NCBI GenBank assembly: GCA_022606425.2
Contig: JAHDVF020001261.1
Location: forward strand, 62,001-126,000
DNA length: 64,000 bases
Direction of reading: 5' to 3'
Source: Lepidostoma basale
Lineage: Eukaryota; Arthropoda; Insecta; Trichoptera; Lepidostomatidae
This document shows, one piece after another, positions 20,861 to 30,841 of the stretch. Made by a program: the position numbers and the translations under genes. How positions within the stretch are numbered: position 1 is the stretch's first letter; every line of letters starts with the position of its first letter. The notes beneath the pieces are model-generated. The model searched no databases and was not told where the DNA came from. It worked only from the letters and a program-made list of their open reading frames with translations.

Positions 20861-21395
20861 TAAAAAAATTCAATGATTTTATATTACAAAATATACACTG
20901 CATTTCATAAGGAAATATTATTTCATTTGTAACCTTTCAAAAAACCTTAATTTTTCAAGAGATGGCGATTGTTGCTGAAATTAAATTTATGTTATGTAAG
21001 CCGTGAATCATTATTTTATAAAAAGAGAAGATTTTTTTCAATAAAACCTGCTTGGGTTTTGATGAAAAACAAGGATTATTACTGAGTATAATAACATATT
21101 TTATTATCAACCGGATAGCCCATTTATTGAATTTGATATCTTCCTAACATGTTTTTGTGCACTCGTGAAACTATATATAAGATATATTCTTATTTATGCG
21201 ATATAGAAAGATAGTTTGCTTGCAAATTTCATTTCTCATTTTCAAAAGCTTTTAAAACAATCATTTTTTTTAAATATTAAACAGCATTTTCAAATATTTT
21301 AAGCGTTGCGAGCATCAAACTTTGTAAACGTAACCTGTTTAGAATTTGCGAAATATCTTTCGAACGTTTTCGTAAAAAAATTACGATAAAATACT
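20861..21395. other. AT-rich, nothing recognised
   Basis: No assignable motif or repeat. Confidence 0.5.
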
Positions 21396-21480
21396 ACCTA
21401 ACTAACCATCACTACATTTCAATTGAGGAGTATGCAGAATCGTGCGATGTTTTTCTCGATCTTTCTTCTCTTATATTTAC
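21396..21480 (-). mobile_element. RTE-A 3' end remnant A17
   Basis: CTAACTAACCATCAC, the tail plus terminal block, followed after a deletion by TCGTGCGATGTTTTTCTCGA, the TWHD region. Highly decayed. Confidence 0.45.
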
Positions 21481-21789
21481 ATTCTAACAGTTTATATTTT
21501 TAACCTTTTTATCCATATCTCGATATTATCTTAGGCCTGTCATATTTTAATTAAGGACGTATTCATCGACCTTCTATTCCATAATTAATTATTCTTTTAG
21601 AATCATATCAGTCATTATTTTTGTCACTGATTTTTCTAAGCGATCTCATGTTTATGTCAATTATCCTACTTACCTCATACTTTTGCTATATGCAAGCTAT
21701 ACATATATACATAACATTTGGCACTAGAACTTAATTATGGTATATGCCACTATATTATTTGCTTTCGATAATGTATTTCTATTTTAATT

Positions 21790-22150
21790 TAATCATTGAA
21801 AATCCTAGCACCAAGTATTCTATTGATACCTTGCTCTATTTTGCCTTGCCGTCTCTTGGTTGGAAACACATTTTCTAGATAGATAAATTGAGTAACTGCT
21901 TCAATTTACGTTGCTCGAATTTATATCACCAACCGTCATACGTTATTTCTATTCAAATACCAAGCATTCATTCTTGATACGAAAACTTGTAGATCTTCTA
22001 TACACTCAGCGATCAAAACAGAGTCGTCTGCATAGAGCAAACAGCTGATGGAGATATTTTCGTATTATCACCAGCGTATATGTCTGTCTTCTAGTTCTTT
22101 CATAGGCTTGTTCATGTATATATTGAATAACCACGGGGACAACATACTAT
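21790..22150 (-). pseudogene. old RTE-A RT remnant A13
   Basis: On the minus strand, SPWLFNIYMNKPMKELED, SCLLYADDSVLIAEC and LQVFVSRMNAW can be read across frame breaks. These are the RT palm with YADD and the next helix. No 3' end or tail. It is more diverged than A1-A4, so it is an older insertion. Confidence 0.65.
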
Positions 22151-22194
22151 AATAGACTCTCGAAATAATGTTATAATTATATATTGTTTATATT

Positions 22195-22430
22195 GAGGTT
22201 GAAGACATAGTCAGATGGGGGCGCCAAATGAGAAGATACTGGAACGAGCATGTTTCCCGTGTGCAAGAAAATAGGATCCCAAAGATAGCTCGCGACAATC
22301 TACCTGATAGGTCCTGACCAAAAAGATGGCGAGTTAGTTGGCGATCCACTTGTCAAGAAGACGGAGATGCCACCAATGATAGGTCATCAGATCTATATGG
22401 AAAAGAAGAAGGAGAAGAATAGATTGTTTT
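22195..22430 (+). pseudogene. RTE-like 3' end, family E, copy E2
   Basis: The frame DIVRWGRQMRRYWNEHVSRV, RIPKIARDNLPDRS, PKRWRVSW and later DRSSDL, ending in GAAGAAGGAGAAGAAT. Parallels E1 (DVVKWGRQ). Confidence 0.65.
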
Positions 22431-22689
22431 ATGTTATTAGTTAGTGCATGTATGTGATAACAGTATAATTGTCATAGCCAAATAGTCCTAACCTTACGTA
22501 GATGACTAATCTGCTTAAAAAATGTATTTTACAGATTAATGTAAATTTTTATTATTATATTTAGACATAAGATAACGTCCTAGAAAAGCTAAACTTGATA
22601 TAACCTTTGATATAGTAACATAAAACTACTAAAAAACCGGATGTTTTTACCAATACATGATACATGATTTGATTCTCCCCACGTTTCAG

Positions 22690-22790
22690 ATTTGATCTTT
22701 TTTTCAATCCTTGGGATTGGTTTGCAGTAAAGTCAATCTCAAGTTTGCAGTAAAGTCAATCTTTGCTGATTCTTGGGATGCCACTTTGGG
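22690..22790 (-). mobile_element. RTE-like family C terminal stub C3
   Basis: TCAATCCTTGGGATTGGTTT is the complement of the NQSQD-stop end of family C (compare 3895 and 44605). The following TTTGCAGTAAAGTCAATCT occurs twice in tandem (22730 and 22746). Confidence 0.5.
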
Positions 22791-22839
22791 CTTTTAATAT
22801 GGTAATTTACGTTGCTTAACACATCTGTGTATATACTAG

Positions 22840-22980
22840 GTTATTTGAACCCAATTGTTGTATACAACTTATATAGTAGCTAGTCTATCGCTTTTTTATT
22901 GTCACGTGAATTCTACCAGACCAAAGACAGCGTAAGTTTTCTTCATATCGTCATGCCTGTGTGCCGGGAATCGAATCATA
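22840..22980 (-). mobile_element. SINE S1, copy e
   Basis: Inverted copy including the 3' block (GGTTATTTGAACCCAATTGT, TGTATAC), body GCTAGTCTATCGC, CACGTGAATTCTACCAGACC, and a partial head GTGCCGGGAATCGAATCAT. Confidence 0.75.
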
Positions 22981-24239
22981 AAAACTATAACATATTTTTT
23001 TAAATATTATATATGAAATAATTTAGTTAACTAAATACTGTTATATTTAATAAAAACAGTTAATTTTACATACATTCTACGGATATATAATTTCTATGAT
23101 AACATTCGTAAATCAAATTGAAATTCTCCATTGTAAAAACACATAACTTAAATGAAAAACCGTATCAAACAATAATTTTCCGAAATGGTATTTTTACCTA
23201 AATTTTTAATGAAATCCCTTCGAGCTGTTAAGCGGTCTAAATTTAAATATGGAACACGCTTAATATACTATACTTGCTCCCACTCTAGTTATTTGGTACG
23301 CCAAAGTAATTCTATCTCACTCCCACTCTCGCGCGAGTACTTCAAGTAGGTCACATTAATCTCAAAACGGGGTTCATTCATCAAACATGATTTCGGGAAA
23401 ACCTTCGAACCGATCTCAAGCCTGCGTTACTTTTATTCAATATTTAACCTTTCAATTTGTTTTGTATCTACTGCGAAGATATACATCATATTGTGTGAGT
23501 AAATATTAGTACAACTCGATCAGATTATGCATGCACAAACATTTATTATGATATAAATGCAAATAGTAATTTTGTTTGACATTGACAATATTAATATATT
23601 TTCTAACTGAAATAAAGCAAAATTGTTATCCAAAAACGTTATTAATTTAACATGAAATGCCTCATTTATTGTGAAATATTTGTTATACGAGATTACAAAA
23701 ATGCGACCGAAACTAGTAGGGTTCTTAATAATAACCACACGTTTTTTTAATGCAAAGCGTTTTTATTTATTAATAACAAAAATTTAAATGACTTACAACA
23801 AATTTAGTACTTTATATGAGAAAAAATTGTAATAAAAATCCATTTATACAATACTATCAATGACGAATCATGCTGACGAAATCAGATACAAACTAAAATT
23901 TATTAAATACTATAACTTAAGAACATTTTTCTCAATTCAAATAATCCATTTGGATTTATATTATATAATACTTAAGACGTCATCGGACACCCCAGATAGA
24001 ACTTGCAACTTTTGGATCACAATAAATCCATGATATATGAAAATAATTATTCATTTAAAGATAACGGTTTTGAAATATTGCGTTTATACAAATACATCTA
24101 ATAATAAGCAACAAATCTAACACGAATACTCACTAAATATGTAACTCTTAAAATTTTAGATATAAAAAATGCCATTCAAAATTATAATAATATAAATAAC
24201 CAATTCAATGCAACTTCAATTCCTATGTTCGAAATGTTC
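22981..24239. other. AT-rich, nothing recognised
   Basis: No repeat family match. A 72-codon minus-strand frame (23520-23738) is low complexity. Confidence 0.5.
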
Positions 24240-24245
24240 CCGTTG

Positions 24246-24324
24246 ACCCCTCCCCCCATCCCCTCCCTAAATCGTAATTAGTTAAAATTTACTCCCCACC
24301 CTTAGGCATAACCCCCACCCCCCG
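24246..24324 (-). other. C-rich tract, potential G-quadruplex on minus strand
   Basis: CCCCTCCCCCCATCCCCTCC at 24247-24267 gives four G-runs with 1-2 base loops on the minus strand. A second cluster CCCCACCC..CCCCCACCCCCC lies at 24293-24323. Strongly out of character for the surrounding AT-rich DNA. Confidence 0.5.
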
Positions 24325-24354
24325 TTAGATAGTGCCTTAGACAGAAATGTGGAC

Positions 24355-24466
24355 ATTTGAAAATGCCTTTATAATGTCATTCCAATAAATTATAATAAAA
24401 TTTCTAGAAAACATACGTTTTAATTATCATTAAATATGGAGTTTTTAATCATTGTTCAAGAAACTA
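24355..24466. mobile_element. hairpin MITE M1, copy e, right half
   Basis: TGTCATTCCAATAAATTATA, TTCTAGAAAACATACG and the outer end GGAGTTTTTAATCATTGTTC followed by AAGAAAC. Confidence 0.6.
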
Positions 24467-25140
24467 TAAAATAAAGCATAAAATGTTGTGAAAATACAGA
24501 GTGTTATTCTAACTTTTAAACAATATATTCAAGCCACATGTACTTATGTTATCTTGCAAGAAATAACGATCTATTGTGCATGCTGAAAAGCATGACAAAT
24601 GTCTTGGCGCTGCTTACGATGGCCAGGAGTAATGCTATCAAATAAAACGTTCTTGAGAACTCTCTACCCGAGAGAGTAAGAAGTACTTCCTATGCTATTC
24701 CGAACAACGTTGCTCTTTATATGGCTTTAACCCAGTGGCGGTACTCCCATAGAAGTCCAGATGGCCGGCCAGATGGAATAAAAACTTCTTCTGGCTTACA
24801 GAGGTTCAGGTCTTGTGGCTATTCCTCTTACGTCTGATGCGGACATTTTTGGAAGGTGATTTGGTGGGTTGTTAGTTTATGCGGGGGCATAATTACTTAG
24901 ATTTGAGGGGTTGGATTCAAAACTTCTTACGCGGGCTTCTATGGGAGTACCGCCACTGCAACCGTATATCGGAGAATAATACCCTTGTACCGAGTAGAGG
25001 CTGCGTAGACTAAGAAAATGTATAAAACTATAAATATAATTAATATCAGATCTAACCATCTTAGGTTTATACGAAAGGGTCAAATTTTTGTCTTCTTTTT
25101 GAGTTTTTAGAAGGATTATTAAATTACTCGTATAATATTA
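24467..25140. other. no recognised feature
   Basis: Positions 24700-24980 are less AT-rich and include a pair of complementary blocks, GGCGGTACTCCCATAGAAG (24737) and CTTCTATGGGAGTACCGCC (24937). That makes an inverted repeat about 0.2 kb across, and an unclassified foldback element is possible. Confidence 0.45.
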
Positions 25141-25162
25141 CAACAACAACAACAACAAACCA

Positions 25163-26323
25163 TCACGCCGTTTCCCCGCAGGGGTAGGCAGAGAGAATGG
25201 ACCGCCACACTACTCTATCCCGGCAAACCTCTCTAGCTTCCTCCACATTCATACAACGAGTCATACACGCACGTCGATTCCTCCGACTTCTAACATGACC
25301 AACCTTTAAAATTTGATTAATTTGGTCATGCCATGTTTTCCTCGGTCTGCCTCGACTTCGTACCCCATTTGCATCATTAACGTATACTTTCTTAACCATT
25401 CTTTCTCCATCCATGCGTTCCATATGTCCGAACCAACGCAGCGATCCTTTCATAATTTTGTTCATTATACCTTCTTCCGCTCTACATTCCTTTCTTATAT
25501 CAGCATTTGAGATTCTGTCGTATATCGTTCTACCACACATACGTCTTAGGGACCTCATCTCTACCACATTTATTCTACTCTCATCCTTCTTTTGCCAGTT
25601 CCATGCTTCGCTTCCATACATTAAGGTTGGGACCAGAACTCCATTGTGAACGGCCGTTTTTGCTTTCATTGATAAATTCTTGTTTCCAATAACTATTTTT
25701 AAAGCTCCATTCACTTTGTTACCCGCACCAACCCTTCTTTCGACGTCACTATCCGTTCGGCCATCTGCTGTGACCATGCTACCTAAATACACAAATTCCC
25801 TCACCTGTTCCAAGTTCTCTTCCTTCACACTTATATTACAAACTGTCATTTGCTCTTCCCTTTCGAAAACCATCACCTTTGACTTTCCGACATTCATCAT
25901 TAAATCATTTGACTTGCATAACTCATTCATTCTCGACACCAAGATTTGTAATTCGTCCGCACTATCCGCAACGAGAACGGCATCGTCCGCGTAAAGCAGA
26001 CAGTTTACAGACAGATCACTCATCTTAGCACCAGCATTTATACCTTTAAATTCTTTCATACACTCGTCCATATACAGATTGAACAACCATGGAGACATCA
26101 CGCAGCCCTGCTTAACACCCTTCGTGATATCAAACCAAGGCGTGATGTCTCCATTTACCCTAACACTGGCAGTGCTCCCTTCGTAGAGAGAAGCAACCGC
26201 TCGTATCAGTTTTGTGCTAACTCCGTATTCGGACAAGATTGACCACAGTTTATCTCTGTTCACTCGATCATAGGCTTTTTGCAAATCGACAAACGCACAG
26301 AAAAGCTTACGGTTTTTGGCCAT
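25163..26323 (-). pseudogene. RTE-A reverse transcriptase palm to C-terminus (A2)
   Basis: 386 codons: AFVDLQKAYDRVNRDKLW (motif A aspartate), GVKQGCVMSPWLFNLYMDEC (motif B), LLYADDAVLVADS (motif C, intact YADD) and EFVYLGSMVTADGR. Then the connection LVPTLMYGSEAWNWQKKDES, SLRRMCGRTIYDRI and LRWFGHMERM, and the basic tail GRPRKTWHDQINQILKVG to SAYPCGETA. All catalytic residues are present. The protein is severed from its N-terminal part only by the one-base change near 26352. The role is copying the element's RNA at a nicked target. Confidence 0.9.
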
Positions 26324-27029
26324 AAACTTCTCCGCAAGCGTTCGAAGTGCAAAAAATCTGATCCATACATCCTCTTCCGGTCATAAAAGCGCCTTGAACA
26401 TCCCATACTCTTTCAGTCGTCGTCTTTTTTACTCTTTCTATTAAAATTCGGCCGTAGAGTTTACCAACGGCGCTTAACAGACTTATTGCCCGGTGATTTC
26501 TGCAGTCCATACGAGACCCCTTTCCCTTATATAGAGGCATGATAACAGCCCTCCTCCAGTCGAGCGGCGTATATCCTTCCTCTAAACACTGGTTAAAGAG
26601 TCTGTATAACCACGCTGCAACAACCGGCCCACCGTTTTTAATAAACTCCAAAGCGACACAATCATAACCAACAGTTTTTCCACCTTTCATACAGCTTACA
26701 GATTTTACTATTTCGTTCAAACTTATTTCTGTCATATCTCTTTCGCTATTCGTGCAACTCACATTTGTAACGCTCCTTCTCATTGAACTCTCAGTCATTT
26801 CACTGCCATATACATCTTTAAAGTATTCCATCCATCTTCCTTGTATACTGTCAAAATCAGTAATCATTCTTCCCTCACAACTCAAAATTGCTTTCGCACA
26901 ACCATTTTTGGGAGGATTCCGGGCTTTTTCGACTTCCTTCCAGAACATTTTTATGTTGCTCTGAAAGTGACTCGTCATCTTGAGACCGTCTTCCTCCTTC
27001 AGTTTATCCTTTTTCTCTCTCACTTTCAA
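26307..27029 (-). pseudogene. RTE-A linker and RT N-terminal part (A2)
   Basis: 240 codons: MFWKEVEKARNPP, GRWMEYFKDVYG, CMKGGKTVGYDCVALEFI, EGYTPLDWRRAVIMPLYKGK, NHRAISLLSAVGKLYGRIL and QGAFMTGRGCMDQIF, then out of frame after the extra A. Contains RT motifs 0-2a. The upstream endonuclease was never inserted here. Confidence 0.88.
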
Positions 27030-27038
27030 CTTGACATA

Positions 27039-27569
27039 AACCCGATCATTTTATCATGTAATATAATATGTACTTTAAAGGATTTGATTCATGAATATAT
27101 TGGTAACACAAGAGAAACCATACTCTAACTGCGTATTTTAGTCTGTGTAAACTCTACTTACTCATTATTCTTCATATATTCGCCATGTTCTGGATTCACA
27201 AAAATGAGCCTTTTTTCAAACACCGTGTTTTCACAACAATGTATTATATTATATTATACTTTCAAAATTTTATACTGAAGAAGGGTGTCGACGGCCCAAA
27301 ATAAGTTTGTGAAAAGCATTTTGATAAAACAATGTTTTTTGTTTTGTTTTGATAAAACAAGTTTAAAAGAATTCTAAGATCCTTTCTTAATTTATTATAA
27401 AACTCTATATTAAATTATCAATTTATCAATTATCAATTTAATTATCAATGTGGTGTTCAACATATTTTTGTTAATTTGTTTCTTTAAAAGACCTACCACA
27501 AAAAAAAATATTTTTAGAAAAGTGTATAATCATTTTTTTATTACTCATTTATGTATTTATTATAACTAA
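27039..27569. other. AT-rich; possible hammerhead-like relic at 27275
   Basis: CTGAAGA (27275-27281) followed by AGGGTGTCGACGGCCC and AAAATAAG resembles a decayed hammerhead core (stem GGG/CCC). Nothing else. Confidence 0.3.
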
Positions 27570-28065
27570 ATAATCATCACATCGTCTCCCAAAAAAATTG
27601 GCGGAAATAATAGACTGCCAAACTGTTCTTTTCTGACAAACTTTCTCTAGCTTGATATACATTTTTATATCATTACATGCAAGGACGTCAATTCCTACGT
27701 TTCCAAACGTGGCCAAAATTTTATAATTGCTTGATTTAATTGTGCCACGTTTCCCACGGTCTTCCCTTATTTCTAATTCCGTCTACGTCATCTTCGTATA
27801 CATCTTAATCTTTATTTCTTCATTTATATTTCCATGAGTCCAAACTATCTTAATAACCGTTGCATCATTTTGTTCGAAACTTTTTCCGATTCACTGCATT
27901 CACTCTGATGTTTATATTTACTTCTCCAGCATATATAAATTTGTCTAAAAAACCTCATTTCTACTGAATTAATTCTACTTTTTTACTAGTCCCTTGCTTC
28001 ACTTCCATACATATAGGTAGGCACAAGAACCTTATTGTGCACTGCCACTTTAGTTTTTTTTTGTT
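27570..28065 (-). pseudogene. old RTE-A C-terminal remnant A12
   Basis: From CATCACATCGTCTCCC (terminal block) through ATTGTGCCACGTTTCCCACG (TWH region), and GAGTCCAAACTATC (WFGH), to CTTCACTTCCATACATATAG (PT.MYGSEA) and GTGCACTGCCACTTTAG. The gene order is intact but stops are frequent, indicating an older copy than A1-A4. Confidence 0.7.
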
Positions 28066-29157
28066 TACCCCTGTTTTTATTGTTTTAATACTCGTATACT
28101 CGTATAATCCAAGTTCGCTTATGGCAATTGACATGCAACAGAATTTTATGATACAGTTATCAGTTTAAAAAAATTATCAATGTTATCAACAACACACAAA
28201 CTAGAAATTTGGCAATGATAAATATATTTTACAAAATGTATGTTTATACCTATTACATAAAAATATGTTTTAGAAAAAAATAATCATTGCAAGATAAATT
28301 ATTATATAAAGAAGTGTGTATTTATAAAATGGTTAGAAATGAGAGGCGGTTTTACTAATACATAATTTTCAAATAATTAAACCCTCGGACAGCTAAGTAT
28401 ATGTTACTCTATGTGTCATCGCTACGTGGAGCATTCTTCGTCAAAATATTATATTTGGAATAAAACGATATTTTGTTCCAAACCTAACATTATTAAAATA
28501 TTTGTCAATTCAGTATCTTCCACGAATATCATTAAATCAATCAACACACACTCGAGACCCTGATGCGCACTACTTATAAATCTGACCCAAGCTGAAAAAG
28601 GGTGAATGAGAGACTTATTTTACAAATATCTAACTCATATTTAGTACGTACGCTTTGGATCTATTCACCCACAGAAGGTATTTCAAAGTGAAAATCTCAT
28701 TAAAAGGGTTTTCGTATAGTGGTAAAAATTTTGATCACCCGTGGCGAGGTACGATTCCATTTTTAGGGCTGTGAATTAGCAGGAGAAGTACATCTTTACG
28801 GCGCCGAGCCGGCCGTCCCGGCCCGAGGGACTGTGTGATTCGAATTACGATCCTGTCAGTTGTCTCCTTAACCCTCATTATATAAGTAAGTGATTAGATC
28901 CTTTATGTTTCCTGTCACATAACAAAATCCTTCGTTTTTTCACATAAACTGAGTTTGGGTATCGGAAATAACCTCATTCATATATATAACCATTTATGTT
29001 CCATGGCGATATTATTTTTTATATATGAATGAAACACAATTTAATAATTTACATTTTACAAAAAAAATGTAATCCTTCGAACTCAAAAAAAAGTTTAAAT
29101 ATATTAAAAATAAAATAATTGTTTATAATTATAATTCATTTCATTCCACTCGATTGT
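28066..29157. other. AT-rich; weak tRNA-like stretch at 28706-28765
   Basis: GTATAGTGGTAAAAATTTTG and CACCCGTGGCGAGGTACGAT loosely resemble the D-arm (A box) and T-arm (B box) of a tRNA. The arms do not pair well, so it could be a decayed tRNA or SINE head. A GC-rich block GCCGAGCCGGCCGTCCCGGC lies at 28804. Confidence 0.25.
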
Positions 29158-29235
29158 AGGCCGTCGACTGGATTCGGCAGCTCGCTGCCATCATCCGGTG
29201 GCGAGCTCCCGAAACTGGTCGAAGCTTAAAATATT
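29158..29235. repeat. hammerhead-type structured repeat Q3, two opposing cores
   Basis: Minus strand: CGGATGA, T, GGCAG-CGAG-CTGCC (perfect stem II, 29188-29175), GAATC, CAGTC-GA. Plus strand: GGTGGCGAGCTCCCGAAACT then GGTCGAAGC, a second core facing the other way. One base change each in the CTGATGA and GAAAC boxes of the minus core. Opposed pairs are the arrangement seen in P3 and Q1 as well. Confidence 0.5.
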
Positions 29236-29421
29236 TTTTGTAAAGGATTTTTGTTGTTATATTTTTATTTAATTTTTATAATGAACTTCTAGTAAAAAAT
29301 TTAAATTAATAACATTAATTTTAATCACTTTTGTTTCAGCAGTTTGCCACCAACTTCTCAGCCTACCAGAAAAACGAGAAGAACAAGTGGAATAAGACTA
29401 ACTAACTAACAAACTAACTAA

Positions 29422-29467
29422 CTAACCATCACGCCGTCTCCCCGAAGGGGTAGGCAGAAATAATGGA
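29422..29467. repeat. 3' terminal inverted arm of RTE-A
   Basis: AACCATCACGCCGTCTCCCC GAAGGGG lies here on the plus strand. Its near-complement AACCCATCACACCGCATCTC CCGCAGGGG occurs at the element's 5' end (32428-32383 read on the minus strand). The two could pair in the element RNA. Confidence 0.7.
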
Positions 29468-30334
29468 CTGCCACACCTTTCTTTCCTGACATATTTCTCT
29501 CGCTTCCTCAACATTCATACATCGTGTCATGCACGCGCGTCGATTTCTCTGACTCCTCACATGGCCGACATTCAATATTTGATTTATTTGATCGTGCCAC
29601 GTTTTCCTCGGTCTTCCTCTATTTCTGGTACCATTTACATCATAAACATATAATTTTTTTACCATTCTTTCTTCATTCATTATTTTCATATGTCCAAACC
29701 ATCTTAATGATCCTTTCATTATTTTGTTCATGACACCATCATTCGCACCGCATTCACTTCTTATATTTTCATTCGACACTCTAGCATACACAGAATATCC
29801 ACACATTCGTCTAAGAGATCTCATTTCTACTGCATGTATTCTACTTTCATCCTTCCTTTGCCAGTTCCATGCTTCACTTCCATACACAAGGGTCGGTAGA
29901 AGAACACCATTGTGCACTGCCATTCTAGCTTTTTTGGATAGGTTTTTGTTTGCGATGACAACTTTAAGTGCACCATTCACTTTGTTGCCTGCCCCAACCC
30001 TTCTTTCAATATCCCTCTCCACTCTCCCATCTCTTGTAAACATACTACCTAAATCAAACTCAACTACTTGCTCCAAGTTTTCACCATTTACGCTAATGTT
30101 GCAGACTGTCGTGGTTTCTTCCTTTTCAAAAATCATTACCTTGGACTTATTAACATTCATCATCAGATCATTTCGCATGCATACCTCATACATACAATTC
30201 ACCAGGACTTGTAGTTCATGCTCGTTGTCAGCAAGTAGGACAGCGTCATCCGCATACAAGAGACAGCTTACTGACACTCCGCTCATTTTGGCACCTACAT
30301 CCAACCCTTTCAGCTCTTTCATACAATTGTCCAA
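29429..30334 (-). pseudogene. RTE-A RT palm (C box) to C-terminus (A3)
   Basis: 301 codons: MDNCMKELKGLDVGAKMS, LLYADDAVLLADNE (intact YADD), NGALKVVIANKNLSKKARMA, LVYGSEAWNWQRKDES, RWFGHMKIM, GRPRKTWHDQINQILNVG and SAYPFGETA. Compared with A2, EFVYLGS has become EFDLGS through loss of one codon. The frame begins just after a one-base loss near 30336 that separates it from motif B. Confidence 0.88.
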
Positions 30335-30438
30335 TACAGATTAAATAACCACGGGGACATTACGCAACCTTGTTTGACACCTTTATTGATATCAAACCAG
30401 GCTGTAAGATCTCCATTTACTCTGACACTAGCAGTGCT

Positions 30439-30826
30439 TTACGTGTGTAGCGACTTAATTGCCGTGATCAGTTTTGTACTTATTCCATATTCAGACAATA
30501 TTTTCCACAACTTTTCTCTATTAACGTAATCATATGCTTTTTGTAAGTCGACAAACGCACAGAAAAGTTTGCGATTTTTGGCCAGAAACTTCTCTGTCAA
30601 TGTACGAAGTCCAAAATTTGATCCATACATCCTCTGCCATTCAAGGCACCTTGCACATCCCAAATTTTCTTACTCTTTCTATTAAAATTCTGCCATAGAC
30701 TTTACCAACGACACTCAAAAGACTAATAGCTCTGTGGTTTCCACATTCCATACGCGATCCTTTTCCTTTGTACAGGGGCATAATTACTGCTCTCCTCCAG
30801 TCTAGCGGCGTATATCCCTCCTCCAA
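30439..30826 (-). pseudogene. RTE-A RT motifs 1-A in two frames (A3)
   Basis: 30826-30641 reads EEGYTPLDWRRAVIMPLYKG, NHRAISLLSVVGKVYGRIL. 30663-30439 reads FGLRTLTEKFLAKNRKLFCA and LQKAYDYVNREKLW, including the motif A aspartate. Indels near 30620-30660 and 30440 break the frame. Confidence 0.8.
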
Positions 30827-30841
30827 GCACTGGTTAAATAA

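Larger units (their letters stand above)
25141..27038 (-). mobile_element. RTE-A retrotransposon copy A2, 5'-truncated, young
   Basis: The best preserved RT region in the window. It ends in TGA, a short 3' block and a (TTG)n tail (ACAACAACAACAACAACAAA at 25140). It is truncated within the linker (KVREKKDKLKEEDG) near 27038. Only one frame break is evident: the homopolymer at 26352-26357, where A1 has five A and A2 has six. Otherwise it is open from 27029 to 25163, which suggests recent arrival. Confidence 0.92.
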
